64,000 nucleotides of DNA from Flavobacterium sp. MDT1-60 (GTDB lineage Bacteria; Bacteroidota; Bacteroidia; Flavobacteriales; Flavobacteriaceae). The translations under genes and the position numbers were made by a program. Below the pieces are notes generated by a model. It ran no database searches. It saw nothing but the letters and a program-made list of their open reading frames with translations, and had not been told where the DNA came from. Shown one piece after another: positions 59,435-64,000 of the stretch (the stretch's first letter is position 1; the number at the start of each line of letters is the position of its first letter). The stretch spans positions 5,208,001-5,272,000 of the forward strand of contig NZ_CP062159.1 in assembly GCF_014844035.1 (NCBI RefSeq), given 5' to 3'.

Positions 59435-61678
59435 TTAATCAAATTTTGATTTTTCGTCAGTTTTTGGCCAAGAGTTATTGGTTACATCAATATCAGCAGT
59501 CATCAATTTTGGATCTATCTGAATGCTTTTGATTGCTTTTTCAGTTGCATAAACTTTCTTAGCCGTATCATTATTTTTTCTCCAGATTTGAGCCGGATAC
59601 TGGAAGTTTTGTTTTGAACCATCTTCATAAGTGATCTCAACCAAAATTGGCATAATCATTCCGCCAGGTTTATTAAACTCAACTTCGTAGAAATATTTAG
59701 GTGATTTTAAACCTGCTTTTTCTTCAGCAGTAAAACTTTGATTTACATAATCAGCCAATAATTTTACGTCGTCAACTTTCAAAGCTTTTTTCTTTGAAGC
59801 GTTAACTTCTGCATTATCACTTGCAACTAAATAAACGAATGGTCCTTTATCAAAACCGAAACGTCCTTTTTTCACTTTTACATCTTTTAAATCAGCTGTT
59901 GGAGTATCTGAAACGTAATATTGTTTTACCTCTTTAATTCCGATATCTACAAAATCAGTGGAGTAAAACCATCCTCTGAAAAACCAATCTAGATCTACTG
60001 CAGATGCATCTTCCATTGTTCTGAAGAAATCTTCAGGAGTTGGATGCTTGAATTTCCATCTGTTGGCATAAGTTCTAAAAGCATAATCGAATAATTCTCT
60101 TCCCATTACTACTTCTCTCAGGATATTAAGACCTGTAGCCGGTTTTCCGTACGCATTATTGCCAAATTGCGCAATTGTTTCAGAGTTAGACATAATTGGC
60201 TCTAAAAACTTTTGATCCCCACTCATATAAGGAACAATGTTTTTTGCTGGTCCGCGTCTTGAAGGGAAAGTTGGATCTAATTCCTGTTCAGCCAAATATT
60301 CTAAAAATGAATTTAATCCTTCATCCATCCAAGTCCATTGACGTTCGTCTGAATTTACAATCATTGGGAAGAAAGTATGTCCTACTTCGTGAATTACAAC
60401 ACCAATCATTCCGTTTTTAACTTCTTTGCTCGTCACTCCATTTTCATCAGGACGACCAAAATTCCAACAAATCATTGGGTATTCCATTCCCTGATCTTCT
60501 GCCGAAACTGAAACCGCTTTTGGATAAGGATAATCAAAAGTATGAGATGAATAGCTTTTTAAGGTATGCGCTACTGTCATTGTAGAAGTTTCTCCCCAAA
60601 GCGGATTTGCTTCTTTAGGATAAACAGATTCTGCCATAACGATTTTACCACCCAATTTCACAGCCATTGCATCGTAAATGAATTTTCTTGAAGAAGCGAT
60701 TCCGAAATCACGTACATTTTTAGCACTAAATTTCCATGTTTTTTTCTTTTCAGAGAAACCTTTTTCAGCAGCTTCAGCTTCAGCCTGCGTAACAATTACA
60801 ACAGGTTTATCAAATGATTTTTGAGCCTGTTCGTAACGTTTTACCTGTTCTGCAGTAAAAACTTCAGCTCTGTTTGTTAATTCTCCTGTTGCATCAATAA
60901 CATGATCTGCAGGAACCGTAATGTTTACATCGAAGTTTCCGAAAGGAAGAGCAAACTCTCCGCTTCCCCAGAATTGCATATTTTGCCATCCTTCAACATC
61001 ATTATAAACCGCCATTCTTGGATAGAATTGCGCAATCACATATAATTTATTTCCGCCTTTTTCGAATAATTCATACCCTGAACGCCCGCCTTCTTTTCTA
61101 TAATTATTGATGTTGTACCACCATTTTATAGCCAATGAAATTTTTTCACCTGGTTTTAAAGGAGTAGCCAGATTAATACGCATCATTGTTTCATTGATCG
61201 TATAAGACATCGGGCTTCCTTTCGCATCTTTTACCTGCTCAATGTTGAAACCACGCTCTAGATCTTTCTTCAGATATTTGCTTGAAAAACCATCCAACGG
61301 CAATACCTGATTGATTTTTTCGCTCTCAGCCAATGGTGTCTGAGTATTTGCTTTAGCCTGATTTTGATCTAACTGAATCCATAAATATTCTAAACTATCC
61401 GGAGAATTGTTTGAATACGTAATCACTTCAGAACCTGTTAATTTTGAATTTTTATCGTCTAATTCGATATCGATTTTATAGTCTGCCTGTTGTTGGTAAT
61501 ACGCCGGACCTGGTGCTCCGGACGCCGTACGAAACATATTTGGTGTTGCCAGCAAATCGTACATTTGACTGAATTTGTTGGTATCGTACTTACCTTGTTG
61601 TTTTGGGGCAACTGTGGTATTTTTTTCCTGAGCCATTAATAAGGCAGGAAAAATTAATAATAATGAAAGTTTTTTCAT
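59435..61678 (-). CDS. M1-family zinc aminopeptidase, exported
   Basis: About 747 residues from the ATG at 61678, which gives a signal peptide (M-K-K-L-S-L-L-L-I-F-P-A-L-L-M-A-Q); a TTG three codons earlier is less likely. The zinc site H-E-V-G-H-T-F-F followed by W-M-D-E-G-L-N-S-F supplies two histidines and a glutamate. G-M-E-Y-P-M-I near 415 stands where the exopeptidase G-x-M-E-N motif lies in classic M1 enzymes, so the substrate-binding motif is altered. Family role: periplasmic or surface peptide breakdown. Its terminator is interrupted by the IS element. Confidence 0.9.
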   Translation of the reverse strand: MKKLSLLLIFPALLMAQEKNTTVAPKQQGKYDTNKFSQMYDLLATPNMFRTASGAPGPAYYQQQADYKIDIELDDKNSKLTGSEVITYSNNSPDSLEYLWIQLDQNQAKANTQTPLAESEKINQVLPLDGFSSKYLKKDLERGFNIEQVKDAKGSPMSYTINETMMRINLATPLKPGEKISLAIKWWYNINNYRKEGGRSGYELFEKGGNKLYVIAQFYPRMAVYNDVEGWQNMQFWGSGEFALPFGNFDVNITVPADHVIDATGELTNRAEVFTAEQVKRYEQAQKSFDKPVVIVTQAEAEAAEKGFSEKKKTWKFSAKNVRDFGIASSRKFIYDAMAVKLGGKIVMAESVYPKEANPLWGETSTMTVAHTLKSYSSHTFDYPYPKAVSVSAEDQGMEYPMICWNFGRPDENGVTSKEVKNGMIGVVIHEVGHTFFPMIVNSDERQWTWMDEGLNSFLEYLAEQELDPTFPSRRGPAKNIVPYMSGDQKFLEPIMSNSETIAQFGNNAYGKPATGLNILREVVMGRELFDYAFRTYANRWKFKHPTPEDFFRTMEDASAVDLDWFFRGWFYSTDFVDIGIKEVKQYYVSDTPTADLKDVKVKKGRFGFDKGPFVYLVASDNAEVNASKKKALKVDDVKLLADYVNQSFTAEEKAGLKSPKYFYEVEFNKPGGMIMPILVEITYEDGSKQNFQYPAQIWRKNNDTAKKVYATEKAIKSIQIDPKLMTADIDVTNNSWPKTDEKSKFD

Positions 61679-61744
61679 AAAATGCAATAGGTAATTTTAT
61701 CAGGGTGTGAAAATAACAATTATAATGATAATTTTATCTATTCA

Positions 61745-62251
61745 TTAATACTTTAACACTTCTTTCCTTGAAGATTCTGTAAAGAGAACACTCTTTTTAG
61801 TACCGAATACTGAAATATGTGTAATATTTTGCTGTTCAGCATTCCAATCTACTAAAATAGTGTTTGAAATTTCAAGTGTCTTGAATTTATCGATGTCTTT
61901 TATTCGGGAATAACAAACTAATACATCACCAGCCTCAACTTCTTTAGACAAAAAAGTAATTGGTTTTGGCTGACTATTTACTTTTATTGTAAAATTTTCT
62001 GAAAGGTATTTTTTAAATAATTCTAAATCTTCAGGCGTTTCTTTTTCTGTTCCGACGAAGGTTTTTTTATGGTATTTTTTCTCCATTCCGTTATTCAGAT
62101 CATCAATAAAAATACGGGATGTAATTTGAATCATTTTCTTTTCTGCCGCGTAATTCACCTGAAAAACACCCATATAAAATTTGTGAAAAGCAAACGAGGA
62201 TAGCGATAAAAATAATACCCCAATTAAGGGGTAGATTAATTTATTTTTCAT
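61745..62251 (-). CDS. DUF6702-like exported protein
   Basis: A 168-residue protein with an N-terminal hydrophobic segment (residues 5-22). The next part, H-K-F-Y-M-G-V-F-Q-V-N-Y-A-A-E-K-K-M-I-Q, then Q-I-T-S-R-I-F-I-D-D-L, is typical of a Bacteroidota family of exported proteins (DUF6702). Function unknown. It is the last gene of a group with the paralogs at 62241-64000, overlapping the next by 11 bases, and lies near the M1 peptidase gene, a common neighbour pairing in this phylum by my recollection. Confidence 0.72.
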   Translation of the reverse strand: MKNKLIYPLIGVLFLSLSSFAFHKFYMGVFQVNYAAEKKMIQITSRIFIDDLNNGMEKKYHKKTFVGTEKETPEDLELFKKYLSENFTIKVNSQPKPITFLSKEVEAGDVLVCYSRIKDIDKFKTLEISNTILVDWNAEQQNITHISVFGTKKSVLFTESSRKEVLKY

Positions 62252-63002
62252 TTTTGGAAACAGTAATATTCTTAAAATCTTTATTCTTGTTAATCATAAA
62301 ATCGATTAACTGAAATTTATCATCTGGTTTTAAATAGCGCTTTGATTCAGGATCATTGGAGCAGTACATTAAAAACAACTCTATTTCATCATCTTTTAAA
62401 TTCAATGTTTTATTGAAAAAATCGGGAGTAAAATTATCTCTCGCATAAGCCGTAAAAGCAATATCACTTATCACTTCCTCCTGTACTTCATCATTTTTAC
62501 GTAAAAGTTTCTTAACATCTTTAAATATTCGGACAAAATCAGTTCCGTATTTAATGGTTTGATCAGAATACATTACAGTATTTTTTGCTGTCGACTGTTT
62601 GTCATCTTCAAACTGCAAATCGACTATTGCCTGAGAACCACCTCCCAGTGCTTTTACTTTTAAATCTTTATGAACCAAAACTTCTTTAAGTTGATTGTTT
62701 ACTAAATCTAACGGAACAGTAAAGAGAATTTGAGCACAATCTTTTTCTGTCAAAACAATCTTTCTAGACTGAAATGCCATTCCTGTAAACAGCAAAGTAT
62801 CCTTAGGTTTTGCCATAATATCAAACAATCCGCCAGAACCAATAAAAGTTCTAACATTGGCATTTATATTCATTACATACCCACTTTCGATAGCAAGCGA
62901 TGTGTTTGTTACTTGTCCGTGTAATGATTTCCTTGTTGCATTTTGTCCGAATGAAATTTGACAAAAAAGGCACAAAACGAGTATTCTTAGGCTATTTTTC
63001 AT
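62241..63002 (-). CDS. Carboxypeptidase-regulatory-like domain protein
   Basis: A 253-residue exported protein (signal peptide to about residue 19, S-F-G-Q). A beta-sandwich domain follows at about 25-105 (L-H-G-Q-V-T-N-T-S-L-A-I-E-S-G-Y-V, S-R-K-I-V-L-T-E) of the CarboxypepD_reg-like type. The rest is helical. It overlaps both neighbours (11 bases each), so the group is one operon. Role unknown; such domains often lie at the start of outer-membrane receptors but also occur alone. Confidence 0.7.
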   Translation of the reverse strand: MKNSLRILVLCLFCQISFGQNATRKSLHGQVTNTSLAIESGYVMNINANVRTFIGSGGLFDIMAKPKDTLLFTGMAFQSRKIVLTEKDCAQILFTVPLDLVNNQLKEVLVHKDLKVKALGGGSQAIVDLQFEDDKQSTAKNTVMYSDQTIKYGTDFVRIFKDVKKLLRKNDEVQEEVISDIAFTAYARDNFTPDFFNKTLNLKDDEIELFLMYCSNDPESKRYLKPDDKFQLIDFMINKNKDFKNITVSKNEK

Positions 63003-63717
63003 TTTCGAGGATTTTAAGATATTTTCTGGCTAATTCAGTGATTAAAAACATACTCATTGTTTTGTTTTTACTATTCAAAGATACGGCAAATTCAGAATCC
63101 TCTACACAATATAATTGAAATCCTTTAATATCTTCTAAGGAAATCTTTAATCTTTCTGTATAATAATTTTCATCAAAAAGATATTCCAGTTTCCTGAAAA
63201 GCATCTCCTTTTTCTCTACTTTTATCTCTTTTTTCAGCATTGAAGTTCGCCCCGACATTGCATTTAGCAACTTATCTACCGAAGTTGATTTGGCCGTATA
63301 AAGTTTTCTTTCAGCTGGAGTATATGTCTTTTGCCCATGAGGAACAATCCCAAGATTTTCAGCATTAATACCTGCATTGTCGTTTACAACAACTTCTTTC
63401 AGCTCAATTTGTTTTGCGGTCATTTTGATCTGAATCGAAGTAGAATTCAAATCTTCTGTAGAAATTCTACGTTTTAAAGGATCCATATTAACAGAAGAAA
63501 AAACCAAAACATCTCCTTCTTTCGCCATAATCGAAAACATTCCGTTTTCATCCGTAACAGTAGTGACCTGAGTATTATTATTGATGATATTCACACCTTC
63601 AACGGAAGACGATTGTTCAAATACCTGCCCCAGAATTTCTTTGGCACCTGAAGTTTGTCCAAATGAAATTTGAGCAATTAATAAAAGTAGGATTATTAAA
63701 GTGTTATTTGTTCTCAC
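62992..63717 (-). CDS. Carboxypeptidase-regulatory-like domain protein, paralog
   Basis: A 241-residue protein with a signal peptide (S-F-G-Q) and a CarboxypepD_reg-like sandwich (I-L-G-Q-V-F-E-Q-S-S-S-V-E-G-V-N-I, D-E-N-G-M-F-S-I-M-A-K-E-G-D). The C-terminal part contains S-G-R-T-S-M-L-K-K-E-I-K-V-E-K-K-E and K-T-M-S-M-F-L-I-T-E-L-A-R-K-Y, closely matched in the partial gene upstream, so the two are tandem duplicates. Confidence 0.72.
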   Translation of the reverse strand: MRTNNTLIILLLLIAQISFGQTSGAKEILGQVFEQSSSVEGVNIINNNTQVTTVTDENGMFSIMAKEGDVLVFSSVNMDPLKRRISTEDLNSTSIQIKMTAKQIELKEVVVNDNAGINAENLGIVPHGQKTYTPAERKLYTAKSTSVDKLLNAMSGRTSMLKKEIKVEKKEMLFRKLEYLFDENYYTERLKISLEDIKGFQLYCVEDSEFAVSLNSKNKTMSMFLITELARKYLKILENEK

Positions 63718-64000
63718 CAGCCAGTATTTCTTTGTATTTAACAGCTAATTCAGCTAATAAGAATTCTGTTGAAGTTTTATTTTTAGAATTTAAAATAACC
63801 GTAAACTTATCATTTTCCACGGCATAATACTCGAAGCCTTTCACATACTCATTCGGAATCTTTAATCTGTTTACAAAATGATCGAGACTAAACATATTCT
63901 CTAAAAGCTTCATAAAAAATTCCTTTTTTTCAACTGCCAGTTCTTTTTTAAGCATTTTTGTCCTGCCTGATAAAAAATTCAAAAAAGGATCTGCAGAAAT
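63704..64000 (-). CDS. Partial third paralog, runs off the window
   Basis: The last 98 codons of a gene whose start lies beyond the window edge; the frame is open to base 64000. It reads S-G-R-T-K-M-L-K-K-E-L-A-V-E-K-K-E and K-N-K-T-S-T-E-F-L-L-A-E-L-A-V-K-Y, parallel to the C-terminus of the next gene. Overlaps that gene by 14 bases. Confidence 0.75.
   Translation of the reverse strand: MSADPFLNFLSGRTKMLKKELAVEKKEFFMKLLENMFSLDHFVNRLKIPNEYVKGFEYYAVENDKFTVILNSKNKTSTEFLLAELAVKYKEILAGENK

Overview
This window looks like chromosome of a Flavobacterium-type bacterium (phylum Bacteroidota). The support is the low G+C content, promoters of the TAnnTTTG type, the gliding genes gldB and gldC, secreted proteins cut after A-Q, and a division/cell-wall (dcw) cluster in Bacteroidota order. 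No species can be named from sequence alone.

Layout. 1-1300: a DoxX-like membrane protein and a YkgJ-type cysteine-cluster protein. 1800-12150: an accessory region. It opens with a divergent pair of small DNA-binding-type proteins (1832-2524). It then holds three paralogous secreted proteins (2554-3576, 4007-5107, 8527-12039) with nearly identical N-termini and unrelated C-termini; one ends in a C1q-like jelly roll and one carries three collagen-like blocks. Between the second and third paralogs lies a compact block: a 43-residue Cys/Thr-rich peptide gene absent from normal ORF cut-offs (5950-6081), a transcription-attenuating hairpin, a class I isoprenoid-synthase-fold enzyme (6222-7064) and an M50 membrane metalloprotease with a PqqD-like N-terminal domain (7096-8289). 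I read this as a candidate ribosomally synthesised, modified peptide (RiPP) system of a kind I do not recognise, and it is the main discovery candidate.

12200-23500: mostly single housekeeping or unknown genes: DUF3754, DUF4494, a possible orphan bacterial gasdermin-like protein at 14577, an Mpo1-like protein, an UPF0173 hydrolase, an alpha/beta hydrolase, a VIT-domain protein broken by a frameshift at an A6 run, an SRPBCC protein and tRNA-Arg(TCG). Several dispersed palindromic repeat families sit in the gaps.

23554-40804: the dcw cluster on the minus strand, transcribed mraZ-rsmH-ftsL-ftsI-murE-mraY-(four-helix-bundle cassette)-murD-ftsW-murG-murC-ftsQ-ftsA-ftsZ, then a YqeY-like gene. Upstream of mraZ is a row of GTGG boxes in 10-bp phase that looks like a MraZ operator. 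The four-helix-bundle gene between mraY and murD is bounded by a perfect 29-bp inverted repeat, so it looks like an inserted cassette.

41000-64000: engB, lipoproteins, gldC-gldB, nadE, a NarL-type response regulator, dnaG with all four zinc ligands replaced, an outer-membrane barrel/anti-sigma/ECF sigma group, a polyprenyl synthase, rlmN with two degenerate copies of its 3' end behind it, a LEA-like lipoprotein with a possible sigma-54 site, an O-methyltransferase, a PhyH-like oxygenase, a PAP2 phosphatase, tatA, an IS4-family insertion sequence that landed in the loop of a terminator, an M1 peptidase, and a tandem group of carboxypeptidase-regulatory-domain proteins running off the window end.
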